From contig QANZ01021377.1 in the NCBI GenBank assembly GCA_003254925.1, positions 45,591 to 109,590 on the forward strand: a stretch of 64,000 bases of DNA, written 5' to 3'. The notes under the pieces are model-generated. The model was not told the origin of the DNA. It saw only the letters and a program-made list of their open reading frames with translations, and searched no databases. Every line of letters begins with the position of its first letter. Positions within the stretch are counted from its first letter, which is position 1. This DNA is from Chamaecrista fasciculata. Lineage: Eukaryota; Streptophyta; Magnoliopsida; Fabales; Fabaceae. Below are positions 23,994 to 37,033 of the stretch, one piece after another. A program made the translations under genes and the position numbers.

Positions 23994-26900
23994 AACTCGA
24001 TCTCTGCTATAATAAATTTAGATCCACTCTTTTCTTATGTTTTCCCGTGTCTGGTTGATGGCATTTCGGGTTCGATCGGCCCCCTTTAGGGTTTCATGTG
24101 TAGTTCAATAAGGGCTATATATGTGGAATTTGGGCTCCTGCTGTTGTCTGATTACTGCATACCTAGTTGTTTTGAATGTGGATAAGACATTGCTTTTACA
24201 GACGCTGGTTGAGTGATATTTATATCCATATCTGCTATGATTTTTGTATCCTATTATTCCTCAAGAAATTCATTGAACCAAGGGTTTATCATAATTTTAA
24301 TATTGATTTATAAAGTGGACTTTGTTTTCTTGTCATTAGGCTGAGGGTTTTTATTCATTTGTCAATTGTACGCCTTGGAAACATGACAATATTCAGCCCC
24401 CTATATGTTGTAGTTCACACCGGCTTATTTTTACATGTATGCTTGTATGAGTATGCATTAGTCAGATTATGTGAATTGTAGAGTAATCTTCTTTCCCGTT
24501 TGAAGATTATAGGCCAGGGAAAGTTTCAGTTAGAATCTGTCTTTGAAACTCATTCTAGGGTTACATACATGCTTTCTTAGCCATTTTCCATGAGTTGAAT
24601 TTGTGGATTGTAGAAAAAAAATTGCTTTCCCTTTTGAAGATTATGGACGATAAAAATTTTCAGCTGTAGCATGTATGTTGAAACTCATTTTAGAGGTCAG
24701 ATAGAAAGAATTCACCAGTAGCCACTCGCCTGTGTCGTTGCATATGATATGTGATTTGACTGGACTTTCCCCTGCTTTCTGTTTTCATCCAACTTTATCT
24801 CACCCTAGGATATTTGTCCAATCTGAATGATGGGAATAGACTCCTTTTACTGCTGCTGCTGCCTGGTAGTAGTGTCCTTTGGTATCTTAGTTCTTTCCTT
24901 GGTAGGATTTGCGCTGATTTCGCTTTATGTACCTTTCCCATAGTGCCAAATTAGAACTTCTCAGGTTCAGAGCGGGGCCTTGTCTTGTTTGGGGAGAGTT
25001 TTGAATTACACTATAAAGTTCAATTTTTTTTTTACAGCTTTTTATTGAAACTTTAGTATTCATTTTGATACTGTGATGTGGAGGTTCGTTGATATTGTTT
25101 GCTGAGGTTTTGTGTATCTGCCTGTAAGGGTGGTGTTGTTAGGTTTTAATTTATATTCATCGTATAGTATGTTTTTATTAGATGAAGACATGATTCATGC
25201 CAATTTAACTGGCCAGCTCTTGTTGACACAGTGAATACCAGTCTTCCTGGATTCTGCTGAGACTGAGTAGGAGGAAAGAATTGAAATTCTAATGCATAAC
25301 TCTTTCCCTTTCAGCACTTAGATCTCTGCAAATTTGTCTGAAGTGCTCTGAAAAGACAATTCATATTGAGCACTATCCTATCAAATTTGGAGCCATTTGC
25401 GGATTCAGCAGATAAAGATCATCTGTAGGTTTTCCGCTTGTTATTCATTGTATCACGTTGCCATTCAAAGATGAATTAACTTATGTTACTCATCGCTAGG
25501 TTGTGTGCTATGTGCTATGTTACTTCATGTGTCGTTACTCTTGTTTCTGTAGAAGAATTAGGCTATTTTTCAATCTGGATGGGTTTAACTTTTAACTGTG
25601 GCAGGCCACGGGTAAATGTTGAACAGCATCTATAACGCCAATTAGAAATTAGGATATAGTATATGCTTTTTCCTGGTTGTCTCCCTTGAAATAAATAAAC
25701 TTAACGAGCAATTCATTGGGAATAGATTACAAATTTCACATTGTTCTTATTCATTAGCCAACCAAATCTACATCTTGATCTGATGAAGTTGGTGCTAAAT
25801 TGTTAGTGCAGTTATTTGCCACCCATTTATTAATCAGCCTGCAACGTTTAGAGATACCATCAGTGTCTGCTATATTATACGAGTCCGCCAATGTGCCCTA
25901 GTGCCTAGTTGCTTCTGATAAGATCATAAATCCGTTGCAATATTCCACTTAATGCGTGTTATGCGCTAATCTGTTCCCCTACACATCCTGAAAATCCATT
26001 AACCTCGGTTAAATCGGAACCTGAGGGGCCCCCTTTCAGGCATTGAAATGTTGAGACTTCAGATATATTAGCTTTTCTTTTTTTTTTTTTGAAACGTTAG
26101 ATAGCATCATTAGTTGTTATCGCTTGAAAAATATTCCTTATAATGAGATAGCTAGTGATCCTTTGGGCTCATAGTGGGATGTATCGGGTTNTCGGAACCT
26201 GAGGGGCCCCCTTTTCAGGCATTGAAATGTTGAGACTTCAAATATATTAGCTTTTTTTTTTTTGAAACGTTAGATAGCATCATTAGTTGTTATCGCTTGA
26301 AAAATATTCCTTATAATGAGATAGCTAGTGATCCTTTGGGCTCATAGTGGGATGTATCGGGTTGGTGTTGTAACCGAGAGGGCTTTGGCCTAACAGAAAC
26401 TAAAGCACGCCATGGGTTGAATTGAAGGACCGCGATATACAAAGCTCTAAGGTTTGTGCATGATGTGCTGACCCTAGTCCACAGTTCACTAGCAAACTAC
26501 TTTGGTTTTTGATGGATGCGTCTGATTCCCCACAAAAACGGAAAGAAAGGATGGAGAAGACGAATATTTGTAGGCCCATCAAATTGATGGTTGAAGAAAA
26601 AGTTAGGTATGAGTGTGACAAGCTCTCTTGGTTACGTTTCCAATGTCACATTGTAGGATTGATCTACTTCTACGAGTGTACAAGTAGCTAGATGTTAGTA
26701 CTAGTAGTAATTAATAAATAACAATTTGGCATATATGATATATCCAAGAATCCAGATGTTGGGTTGGGACATGCAATTTCTAAGGAAAATTCTGATTTCT
26801 CGTTCTTTCTTCTACGGAGCACTACACTGCACTCAAACCTGAGGGTCAGTTTGGTTGAGTTTGAGGTAGGTAAATGAAAGAGTTTTACAAGGGAAAAATT

Positions 26901-29900
26901 GTGAGGAAAAGGAAAAATAGTTGAGGGAATGTAAAGTAGGTAAAGATTGAAAGTGTTTGGTATAATTCCCTAGGTATACTTAGATTACATCAGAAATTCT
27001 ACCATAAAATCTTGGAATTAGGAATTCTACCATAATTCTCTAGGTAGACTTGGATTACATCAGCAATGTGAAGTAAAGAAAAATGACCTATGTAATGTAA
27101 ATGTCTTTACATTATAATCCACTTTAAAGAGCATATATTGTCATACCAAACACATGAAAATCTTGGATTTTGTGTAATTTTACACTATAAAAATCTTTGC
27201 AAGCCTACGAAACGGACCTGAAATGCTAAACTCCCAAAGTCAACACTTTCCAGTGCCTAACACATAAATCTGGCAGGTTATTTTTACTTTTTTATCATTG
27301 AAAAAAAACCATTTTTATTGGAAATTGTAATTGTTCAATTTGTGGATTATTATTCTTCTGTATTTGCGGGAATAAAAGGAGCAAAAATACTGATTTATTT
27401 CCTTCAAAAGAAAGAGAAAAAGTCTTCGAATCTGACATATGAACAGGTAATTTATTCTTATTTTATCTTACGCTAGGTTCGTGTTTTAGATCTTAAAAGC
27501 TTAAAAACTGTAGACGAAACCCATCACCATTCACCACATGCTTATGCCGACCCTTCCCCCAGCACAAAATCGTGATCTTCTTTTGTATTTCTCTTTCCTT
27601 TTTTTTTAGGCTTCCCAATTTGGATTATGCAAAATATATTATGTCGGTGCACTTCCTCTTACACCTCACAATCACATTGCATCCAAAAAAAAAAAAGTTT
27701 TGGAATTCCTAAATTGAACTTTTGAGTCCTTACCATGACACTTTCTCAAGAATGCTTCAAGTTTCTCTTGACGATCCATGTCCAAAGTTCTCTCGAGTCT
27801 CAAGACACTAATGAAATAAGTTTTGGATCATCCTTTAATTTCAGCTGAAATTCATAAAGTTTTAATAATATAATATTGATTCCAATAAATTTATATGCTT
27901 ATCTTTTTTCACTTCAACTTAGTATTATTTGATTAAAATTTTATAAAATTCAATTGAATAATTCAGCAGGCTGATCCAAACCGAATGAAATGACGTCCAA
28001 ATAATTAGAGTTGTTAATTACCATCTCATTATTATCAAACAGATAGGGCCATAAGAGAGCGGTTGGCAATCGAGCCATCATGTTCATTTCGGAGATTCTC
28101 TAGAGTTCCTTTTTCTACATTTCTGGTAGAGTATGAGAGAGAAAGGAAGAGAAAATAAGAGAGAGAGAAAGAGAAAATATAGTTTTTATATATTTTTATT
28201 TCATGGAAATCATATTTTTTCACTAACTCCACAAGAAATTCATGAAAAGAAACTCTAGAGGATTCAAACCCGTTCATTCCTATGAGTAATCCATTTTCCT
28301 AAGGGCTTAATTGACTTTTCATGTACAAGCTTCAATCCAGTATTGTCGGTTCCACCAAAAGCCACTATTGTGGTTGTATCATTGGAGGGACCCACATTGA
28401 TCGCACGATCGGGAAGCATCTGATGTCGCCAATTAGTCCTCATAGTTTTGATTGGTGTTGACTTAGGGCCCCAACAAGATTCTTTGATTGCATGAGTGGG
28501 GTCCACAATTTTTCTTATAAACCTTCTTAAATTCATGAGAGCCCCAGCTTGTCGAGATTTTTCTTGTTATTTAACAATTATTTGGAATTTTCGAAAAATA
28601 CAGATATTTAAGTGGTAAGAACTCACTAACCCCACTTTCATTTTCATCCCTCTAAATTATTATTTTCTTTTTCTTCCATTTCTTCCGGTGATGTAGGGAC
28701 AATAAATAAAATATTGCGTGTAAAAAACCAAAGAAACCCGGAGAAATAAAATAAAAGATGCTCTCATTCCATTCCCACGCCCCCAGAAAAAAAAATATAG
28801 TTTCCCCTTTTCCAATTTTTATATTTAAAAAATGTTCTAAAGAGTAAAGATTACAAAAGCTGGCTTCTGTATTTTACTGTCCTCAACAGATCCATAAATA
28901 CAATAGCAACACTACTTGCATGTGGATGAATGAATCGGTACAGAAGTTCTTAATAATGATTTGATTTCACATTGTTGATATAAAAAAAGGCAAGTGGAGA
29001 AAATTAAAATTAATGTATAAAAGCAGAGCAAAGTGTAATTCCGAAATTAAAAATGAACACTGTCGACCCATTTGATTTTAGTTTGGATAGATGGAGACAC
29101 AAATCCAAGAATGTAAAAGAAGAAAAGAAAATGGTAATACTAATAGTGTGTTGGTAGTTGTCATTTAAATAATCAAAATAATATTGACCCATTGGCTAAC
29201 TCGGAGGAAGCCTTAGAGGCAAAAAGCATAAATAATTAGAAAGTCCAACTAAGATCACCAAAATTAGAAGCCTAACACAAGATTAGATTAAGTTGGAGTA
29301 TACAAGTAAAGTATGGCCAAATGGAAGATGGCGCAGTCTATGACAAAGACCAGGTAACCACACTCATTTTGATAATAAATTCCATTGACAAGTCCTAGAT
29401 TAAGGATGAAATAGGTCTTCATTGTCATAGTAATGTGTTTTCATATTAGGTAATCGGTTGAAGTATCAAAGCAAATTTAGTAGGCGAGGTTGTGCTTTAA
29501 TTATAGCCCACTTTAGTACCCACCGTTAAGGCGTTACTATATGGTACATCTTTTTTTTGGCCGAAACTATATGGTACATCAATATTCAATACATTCATGC
29601 TATCTCAAAAAAAATGTCTTTTTTGTCTGGCTGGTTGGTAATTCACAATTCTTGAGAATATGAAAAGGCAAATGGAATTTTTGTAAATAAGAAAAAAAAA
29701 AAGAGGTTCCAATTACATAGATGCAGATTGATCTGACGAGGCTCATGATTAATATTTTCTTTTTGTCAAAATTTTATTTTGATCTTTAAATTATAAGATA
29801 AATTTTGTTTTAATTTATAAATTATATTTGTATCATTTTAGTCCTCATCAAATTTTTATTTTCATTTCACCGTTAGTTTAAAATATAATTTCATCTAATT

Positions 29901-30780
29901 TATATTGTTATCTATGATTTAAACATTGAGATAAATATTATATATATATTATAATAAATAAGTCAGTAAAAATAAAAAAAATTATCACAAACCAAGAATA
30001 AATTTATGATTAAATTTTATCATTAAAAAGATAGATTTTTGTTTCTATTTCTAAAATGATAGAAACTAAACAAAATTCTAATTATGTAATTTCATCTATT
30101 AATCAAACAAGTGAAAAAATATATATATATATATATCTTATATTATATGGCTCCACCCCTTTCTGGTCATCCACATTTTAAAACTATAGTACAAAATTAA
30201 TAATAAGAGAAAAATTATTATTTAATCCATTTTTTTTTACTGAGTTAACGATTTAGTCCCTCATTTATTTTACATAAATGGACACGCAAGACCGCTAGTG
30301 TATATATATATATATGGATCAAAATTTATCTTACAATCTATGGATGAAAATGAGATGTTAATTTTTTTAACCTCTCGTTATAGAAGAAAGAAGAGAGACA
30401 AGACAAGGATCTAGTCAACGACAGGGCAGTAAATTCAACAGTCACATGATGGGCAGTTTAGGTATACCGGAAGAAGCTTACACATAACGCGTAGAATCAC
30501 CGGCTATTCCAGGTCACTTCCCGCCACCGACAGCTTTTCCCAGTCACTTTGACCACCATCTCTTTCCGTACAGCCACCACGACGCACATACACATTATTA
30601 TGCTTCGTTTTAAATCTCACGTTCTTCCCGCACTCTTCGTCTTCCTCACTCACTCACCCTCACATGTTCACAGAAAGAGAAAGACACGAACCTCAATGCG
30701 CTCAAAAGTAATCACAGAAAAAGCAGCAAATGTGGTAATCCCGATGATTCTCTACCATTAATAGAAATTCTCGTAGATTG
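23994..30780. other. Long intergenic region between ESSS and gar2-like genes
   Basis: The first few hundred bases are likely 3' untranslated region of the ESSS gene. Beyond that I see no coding exon. There is a tandem duplication with an N at 26014-26363, AT-rich stretches at 29750-30230 with an AT microsatellite near 30120, and a pyrimidine-rich presumed promoter and leader of the next gene from about 30400. The frames at 26400-26691, 28035-28536, 29010-29192 and 30549-30761 lack any recognisable domain. Confidence 0.5.
26014..26363. repeat. 175-bp tandem duplication joined at an N
   Basis: Copy A (26014-26190) and copy B (26192-26363) both start TCGGAACCTGAGGGGCCCCC and end GGGATGTATCGGGTT. 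They differ by poly-T length and a few substitutions. The only ambiguous base nearby, N at 26191, is exactly at the junction. This may be an assembly join rather than a biological duplication. Confidence 0.85.
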
Positions 30781-30817
30781 TGTACTCGCCGGAGGCAGAG
30801 ACGTTCAACGAAGCTCT

Positions 30818-32585
30818 ATGGTAAGTTTCGTTTCCTTTCATTTTAAGTTTTCTTTACTGTCTCTGTTCTTTCATTTAGAGTACTCTCGCGGTCGCTGGTT
30901 GTCCTTTTTCTGCTTCGTCTTTTTTCTGTCTTCCTCACGTGATAGAGCTGAGAAACTCAGATTCAGAATTGACCACACTCGCACATACCCCCAAGTTCGA
31001 TTTGTTTCCGTGAATTGAATCCAAGATCCGAAGAAGCTTTTAGTGTATATATATATCACTATATCTCGATTTTGTTCGTTTCTACCCACGTTATCTCCCT
31101 GTCTTGCTTGTTTCTTTCTAGTAAGTAGTAACTTCTTTCGCATTTCATGAGGTTGTCTATCAGTTTCGGAATCGGATGTTCTCCCAGGTTGTTTTTCGTA
31201 TAGTTCATCTGTCCGTAATTTTTCGCTGTGGGTTCTGTTCAAGTTTTAATTTTTCATTGTATTGTGTATCAACGCAAATTTCTCTGCATACATTTCTCTG
31301 CATTCAGGCAAATTTCAGCATCTCAAAAAATGAAACGCAGAGCTTCATTTAACATTAGAAAAAATTGTGACAGTTTTGCCCCTTAAATTTGCCGAAATAC
31401 ATAGAAATTCAGAGAAGGCAATGACAGAGGATCCGTTTTCGTGTATCAACTTCAATTCAGTTTGCGCCACCGTAACTTCCTCTCAGGGTTGTTTTTAATT
31501 CCGTTATCATAATGGTTTAGGTTGAGAGTTGAGACTTATTTCTCGTTTTTCTTCGTAAGTGGAGAGTGATGTCATGTTTCAAGTATTATACTCTGTTTCA
31601 CTTATGGGACTACATGCCTTTTTTAATTCTGTCGTAATTTTCTTATTTGCCGATCAAACACTATTGCCTTAGTCTAAGCTACAAGTTAAAAGACAATTTT
31701 TTTAAGACAAAGTAGCGATGATGGTCAATTGGGTCTTTAATTATTGCAATCGACAAATCTAATTATCCAAAGATAGTGACGAAGGATACTTCTACTCCAT
31801 TGGCTGTTTCGATTGGAGTACCTTTTTAGTTGTTTCGCTTTTTTGTTTTTTGGAGGAGGGGGGGTATTACACAGAATTCAGAAATGCTCTATCGACTTGT
31901 TTGGGTGGCTATTGTTTTTCTTTCATCAAGTTGAGAGAATTTGTATGGTATCAGATTTTCACTGATAATTTCTTTAATGTAATACCTAATTCCTTTATTT
32001 CCTTAATGCTGTCACCGCTAATCGTTTTTAACCCTTGCTGTATATGCTCTCAGTTATTTATTGCTATTTTTTCTTTCCCGAAATTCCATTCAAAAACTTT
32101 AAATTGTTTGCCACACGAACTTTCTGCACATCTGCTGTTTTTTTTTTATCTTTTCATTTTTATATTTGTTTGCGCTGCCCAGCATGTTTTGATGGTCATT
32201 ATTGCGAAAGCCATTGGGTTATTTAATTGCATGCGTCTCTTCTTTGTTTTCCCTTTGGCAATTTCCGGCAATTATTTTGTCACCACATAAAGGAACAGTA
32301 TGTTTAGTAAAACCCTGGAAATACAACTGGCACTTCATGTGTTTAACACGCTTAGAATTTTTGCAGGTGCAACATAATTGTGTTTCAGTATCTCGAAAAG
32401 AAGTTAGAAGAGGTTATCTTCATTCTTCTGTGGTCGTGGAAGCACACCATCTTGGGAAAAAAGGTATGGTTACATGTTACATACTTTAGGGATTGGGAAC
32501 TACTTTCTGCTTAAAGAGTTTGTTAAGTTGATGTAATAATTTGCTTCCATTTTTCGTTGTCACAGCAGCTTCTTCATTTGAGTGA
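30818..32585 (+). promoter_or_regulatory. Spliced 39-codon upstream ORF in the leader of the gar2-like gene
   Basis: The leader of the gar2-like gene can be spliced from three exons. One ends in ATG exactly at a donor GTAAGT (30818-30820), the next is 32367-32463, and the third starts at 32566 after CACAG. Read through, this gives a 39-residue frame starting MVQHNCVSVSRKEVRRG and ending GKKAASSFE, stopped by TGA at 32583-32585. That TGA is in the same frame as the main protein, seven codons before its ATG (32607). It may be a regulatory upstream ORF, or the true N-terminus interrupted by a stop in this sequence. The exon model is inferred from splice signals only. Confidence 0.45.
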
Positions 32586-32606
32586 TGTTTGAAGAGATTT
32601 GAAAGC

Positions 32607-35600
32607 ATGAAAGAAACTGACAAGAGAAAAACTTCAAGGAATAGTCAGGCAAAGAGTTCTAGAAGAACTGAGAGCAGAGAGAATAATAAATTGCGTCAAG
32701 ATAATTCATCCAAAAGTGAGAATGTGAAACAGGCTGAATCTAGGACTAGGCCAACTTCAAATAACTCTGTAAGTGATTCAAACACGGCCTCAGAGCCCTC
32801 AGAAACTTATGAAAACGTGGTTATACATTATGTGGATGATATGAACAGGTCTGAGGAAATGGTTGCCCAAGAAAATAAGAACCAAGTTCCTGATGATAAT
32901 TCTAGTGATATGGAGAAAGAGCAGAAGGAAGGAAATGAAGAGGTTTCTGATACTGAGACAGTGAAGGATTCGGTATCATCCCAAGGTGATTCCTTCATGA
33001 TTGAGGATGAGAAAGTAGAAAAGGCTTCAAGAGATCCTAAAACTAAGGTGAAAGTGGTTTCTTCAAGAGAGAGAACTAATAGAAGGACGAATAAATTGCA
33101 AACCAAGGTATCAAATAGCAACCAGAAGAAACCTGTGAACTCAAGTAGAGGGCCTTCTAGAGTTACCAACAAAAACAACTCAATGAACAATTCTAATTCT
33201 GTGAAAGTTCCTGCAAAACCTTCATCAGAATCTTCTGATGGGGTTGATGAGAAACCTGTTAAAGTGAGCAGGGAACTTGATGTGCTGGATGGAGCCTCCA
33301 ATGGTGCTCAGAGTGTAGCGAGTGAAGATGAAAGCGATGAAAGAATTGAAGCTGGAGAAAATGGTGAACATGGACATGAGGAGGTGGCGGCAGCTTTGGA
33401 ATCTAAAGTTGAAGAAATGGAATTCAGGATTGAAAAACTAGAGGAGGAGCTTAGAGAAGTTGCTGCTCTTGAAATATCACTTTATTCTGTTGCACCAGAG
33501 CATGGGAGCTCAGCACACAAGGTGCATACACCGGCTCGACGCCTTTCTAGACTCTATATTCATGCTTGTAAGCATTGGACACAGGATAAGCGAGCCACGG
33601 TTGCTAGAAATACCGTTTCTGGCCTTGTTTTGGTTGCCAAGTCTTGTGGAAACGATGTTTCAAGGTACGTGCTTTATTAGAATTGTCACATATAGTGCTT
33701 GTTGTGACTCTAATGAGCTAATCTATCTTCTAAATAATGACCATTCTTCTTTGGATTTGTTGCTTAGGTTGAGTTTCTGGTTGTCAAATACTATTGTGCT
33801 AAGAGAAATAATTTCACAAGCATTTGGGAATTCACATCAGTCTAGCCCCCTCAGGAGGCTGGCTGAGTCAAATGGGAAGCATACTGCTGGGAAATGGAAA
33901 GGTAACTCCAACGGTAAACAAGCGAATGGCCGCCTAATGCAGCTTGAAGACGACTGGCAGGAGACAGGAACCTTTACATCTGCATTAGAAAAAGTAGAAT
34001 CTTGGGTTTTCTCTCGCATAGTGGAGTCAGTGTGGTGGCAGGTATACCTCAAATAGGATTGCCTTCAGTAGATGATACATGTTGGAAACAAAAATAATAA
34101 TGTACCAACACTCATTTCATATTTTGATTGAAGCCTTAGAAACATGGTGTTTTTTCAGGCTTTGACTCCATACATGCAGCCAACAGTTGGGGATTCCTCT
34201 GCAAATAAATCCCTTGGGAGGTTGCTAGGACCTGCCCTTGGTGATCAGAAGCAAGGAAGGTTCTCCATCAATCTCTGGAGAAATGCTTTCCAAGATGCTT
34301 TTCAGCGACTTTGTCCCCTCCGAGCTGGAGGCCATGAGTGTGGTTGCTTGCCTGTGTTGGCTAGAAAGGTGAGCTTTTCCTTTATCACTATACTATATCT
34401 CCATCCTTTTCTATTTTTCTCCCAAGGGATCTATAACACATCAGGCTTAAATTCTTTCATCAGGTAATGGAACAATGCATAGCCAGGCTAGACGTTGCAA
34501 TGTTTAATGCTATACTGAGGGAGTCAGCCCATGATATCCCAACTGATCCTGTATCTGATCCTATTGTGGATTCAAAGGTCCTGCCAATTCCAGCAGGAGA
34601 TTTAAGCTTTGGGTCTGGTGCACAGCTTAAAAATTCTGTATGTACCTCTATTTTTCTTACTATTATGCATTACTTGGATTTCATATCAGAAACTATTCCT
34701 ACAACTACAAGAGTTGAGATTTGAGTAAGAGCTACTTGAACTGCAGATTGGCAATTGGTCTAGATGGCTTACTGATATGTTTGGGATGGATGCTGAAGAT
34801 TGTGTGCATGAAGATGAGGATGATGATGATGATGAGAGGCGAGGCAGAGAAGGTGAACCGAAATCTTTTTCTCTCCTCAACGACTTAAGCGACCTTCTTA
34901 TGCTCCCAAAAGACATGCTTATGGACAGACATGTCAGAGAAGAGGTTCATTCACTGAATCCAATACTACTCATTAGTCCGAAAGACATTATTTTTGAGTT
35001 TTGACTTGATTGATTGTTCAATGTTGTGCAGGTGTGTCCATCTATCTCTCTTCCTTTGATTATAAGGATACTCTGCAACTTCACTCCGGATGAGTTCTGC
35101 CCAGATTCTGTCCCAGGAGCTGTATTGGAAGCACTCAATGCTGAGGTATAAATTTTGCAATTTTTATGACAGAATAGTGGAAATGAATTGGTCGAAACTT
35201 CATTTTGGTCCTTGAACTGTAGGATAGATTCTGTTTTGGTCCTCAATTTTTTTTTCCATTCCGTTTTGATTCTCAGACTTTTGTATTTGTTCCACCATAG
35301 TCCAAAGCAAAGTTCTGTCTGGTTTTTGACGTTATCTCTGAGCTTATACAAAGATTGAAAAATCATTCATCCCAATTGTCAACTCAAGAGATAACGGCAA
35401 AAACCAATTGGAGTTATGTGTCTTTTACTAACGGACGAACAAACGGAACAAAAAAATGTTTGAACCTGAACAGAATACACTCTAGTACAGTTCAAGGACC
35501 AAAATGAGATTTTGACGAAAATGAATTACATGGGAATGAGAGTAGTCAGTGTGATATATTTGTTGGTGTATTTAGAGTATTGTAGAGAGAAGATCGTCAG

Positions 35601-35911
35601 AATCAGAGTCAATGAGAAGCTTCCCATATGCAGCAGCAGCAGTTGTGTATGTACCTCCCTCCTCAGCTGACGTGGCAGAAAAAGTTGGAGATGGAGAGAG
35701 AAAATTCCACCTGGCAAGGAATGGATCAGTGGTTCAAAGAAGAGGGTATACAAGTGATGAAGAATTGGAAGAACTGGAGTCTCCTCTTACATCCATCATT
35801 GATAAGCTGCCTTTGTCTCCTACAACACCTCATAGAGAAGAAGCCAATCTCAAACAAAAAGACTCTCACAATGCTAGATATGAACTGCTTCGTCAAGTTT
35901 GGACTCTATGA
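32607..35911 (+). CDS. Plant 'nucleolar protein gar2-like' protein (At2g42320 family)
   Basis: Function not established; the 'gar2' label comes from the charged low-complexity N-terminus, not from proven rRNA processing. Exons: 32607-33664, 33768-34041, 34159-34368, 34464-34637, 34747-34944, 35032-35145 and 35576-35911, all GT-AG with consistent phases, giving 787 residues. Residues 1 to about 240 are Ser/Asn/Lys/Glu-rich and probably disordered. A coiled coil follows (about 262-290, ALESKVEEMEFRIEKLEEEL). After it comes a conserved region with APEHGSSAHKVHTPARRLSR, VSGLVLVAKSCGNDVSR, FWLSNTIVLREI and a later VMEQCIARLDVAMFNAILRE, seen in several plant homologues and resembling DIL-like helical regions. 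An acidic run EDEDDDDDE lies in exon 5. The start is the first ATG after an in-frame TGA at 32583. Intron 6 contains an inverted-repeat element. In Arabidopsis a homologue (At5g06930) adjoins the LRR gene At5g06940, as here. Confidence 0.85.
35190..35516. mobile_element. Inverted-repeat MITE inside intron 6 of the gar2-like gene
   Basis: About 327 bp with mirrored ends CATTTTGGTCCTTGAACTGT and ACAGTTCAAGGACCAAAATG. The flanks GGAAATGAATT (35179-35189) and GAAAATGAATT (35517-35527) match at 10 of 11 positions and are probably the target duplication. It makes up most of the 430-bp intron, so the intron owes most of its length to this insertion. The arms contain GGTCC / GGACC words as in the other foldback elements. 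Confidence 0.7.
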
Positions 35912-36749
35912 TCTCATCTCAACCTTGCAACTTTTATTTATATACAATACGTGAATCAGAGGATAAATTATTAATGTTTTACGAGACATAAGGGGTGAAC
36001 TGAAGAAAAGAAAAAAGGAATATAGGGAAATTTATGGTGATTGAGAATCTTGAGGTGTGAAACAACGTTAAGGCAGTTGTTTTCTCGTATATAAGATAAA
36101 GTCCTTTCGTAAGGTAGCATTTGATGCAGCATTCTTTCTGGTTGTAATAGAATATGCTTGTTTTGTTATTAAAAACATTATACACAAATCTGTAAAATTG
36201 TATTGGCAAAATTTTTGTTTTGTTTTTTAAATAAGAAATATAAACTGGTGATGCATGGTCCAGTTTAAGATGAATTGTTCACCTGCTAATTGCTACTCAA
36301 GTTCAATTTGGGTAAATGTTGAAGTAATTATTTGTGTGATAAGCATAATTTTAATTTAGTCCGAGTACTAATTATCCAACATAATGACCTCTTAGCTGTT
36401 AAAATTATATGGTATACTATTCCCGAATAACTTTCATCCCAAAACAATCACTAGGTAGGTGAAGTGTAATACAAGGTGATTAGACATCAATAGACCATAA
36501 TTAAGAAAAAGACATCATGATTAGGATACAATGATGGTTCCATTTTTCTATACCAATAATATCTTGGGAGTAGTTACTCCAAATTCATAACGTCACCATT
36601 GGTTTTTCCACAGAAGAAAACGACATCTTTTCCAATCAAATTCATTTCTTCAATTATTTGAGCCGAAAATAAAGTGAAAATACTATTTCATTCACGAGAT
36701 CTGCGTGAAATTAAGACGACTCTGGGTTAGTGGAACTAAGGTTTATAAA
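35912..36749. other. Intergenic between gar2-like gene and LRR gene
   Basis: Contains the presumed 3' untranslated region of the gar2-like gene. Nothing else is recognisable; small frames at 35979-36209 (minus) are not supported. Confidence 0.5.
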
Positions 36750-36758
36750 ATGTTCATT

Positions 36759-37033
36759 GTTCAAAATTCATTTTGGTAAGAATTTTGTCTTAGTCCCCAG
36801 ACGATCTTGTTTTTTCATTTTGGTCCTCAAACTTTTTTTTATCTCTTCTAATAACCCCATTTTTTCATGTCAACTCAGGAATAAAAAAAACATCTATTTC
36901 ATTTGTCCAAATCAGAGATCCTCGAAAAAAAGTGAAAGAATATTACATTTTAGACTAGACTAGCGGTGAAATAAATAAATAAATTTAGAGATTAAAATAA
37001 AACTTATCCAACAACCAAAATAAAATTTTGAGC
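36759..37033. mobile_element. MITE downstream of LRR gene, 9-bp TSD
   Basis: A 275-bp element with ends GTTCAAAATTCATTTTGG and the mirrored CCAAAATAAAATTTTGAGC. It is flanked by the exact 9-bp direct repeat ATGTTCATT (36750-36758 and 37034-37042). The left arm has CATTTTGGTCCTCAAAC. It has no coding capacity. It lies about 290 bp beyond the stop codon of the LRR gene, which is transcribed towards it. Confidence 0.8.

Noticed and set aside
28264..28536. 90-codon minus-strand frame as a small gene
   Set aside because: The composition looks protein-like, but I recognise no domain, splice partner or promoter signal, and there is no neighbouring exon.
32589..32606. Start of the gar2-like protein at TTG 32589
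   Set aside because: TTG is not an accepted plant start here; the first ATG in frame after the upstream TGA is at 32607.
32828..33301. 157-codon open frame on the minus strand opposite the gar2-like gene
   Set aside because: It is the mirror of the Ser/Glu/Lys-rich coding exon; its Ser/Leu/Phe-rich composition is the expected antisense shadow and it has no domain.
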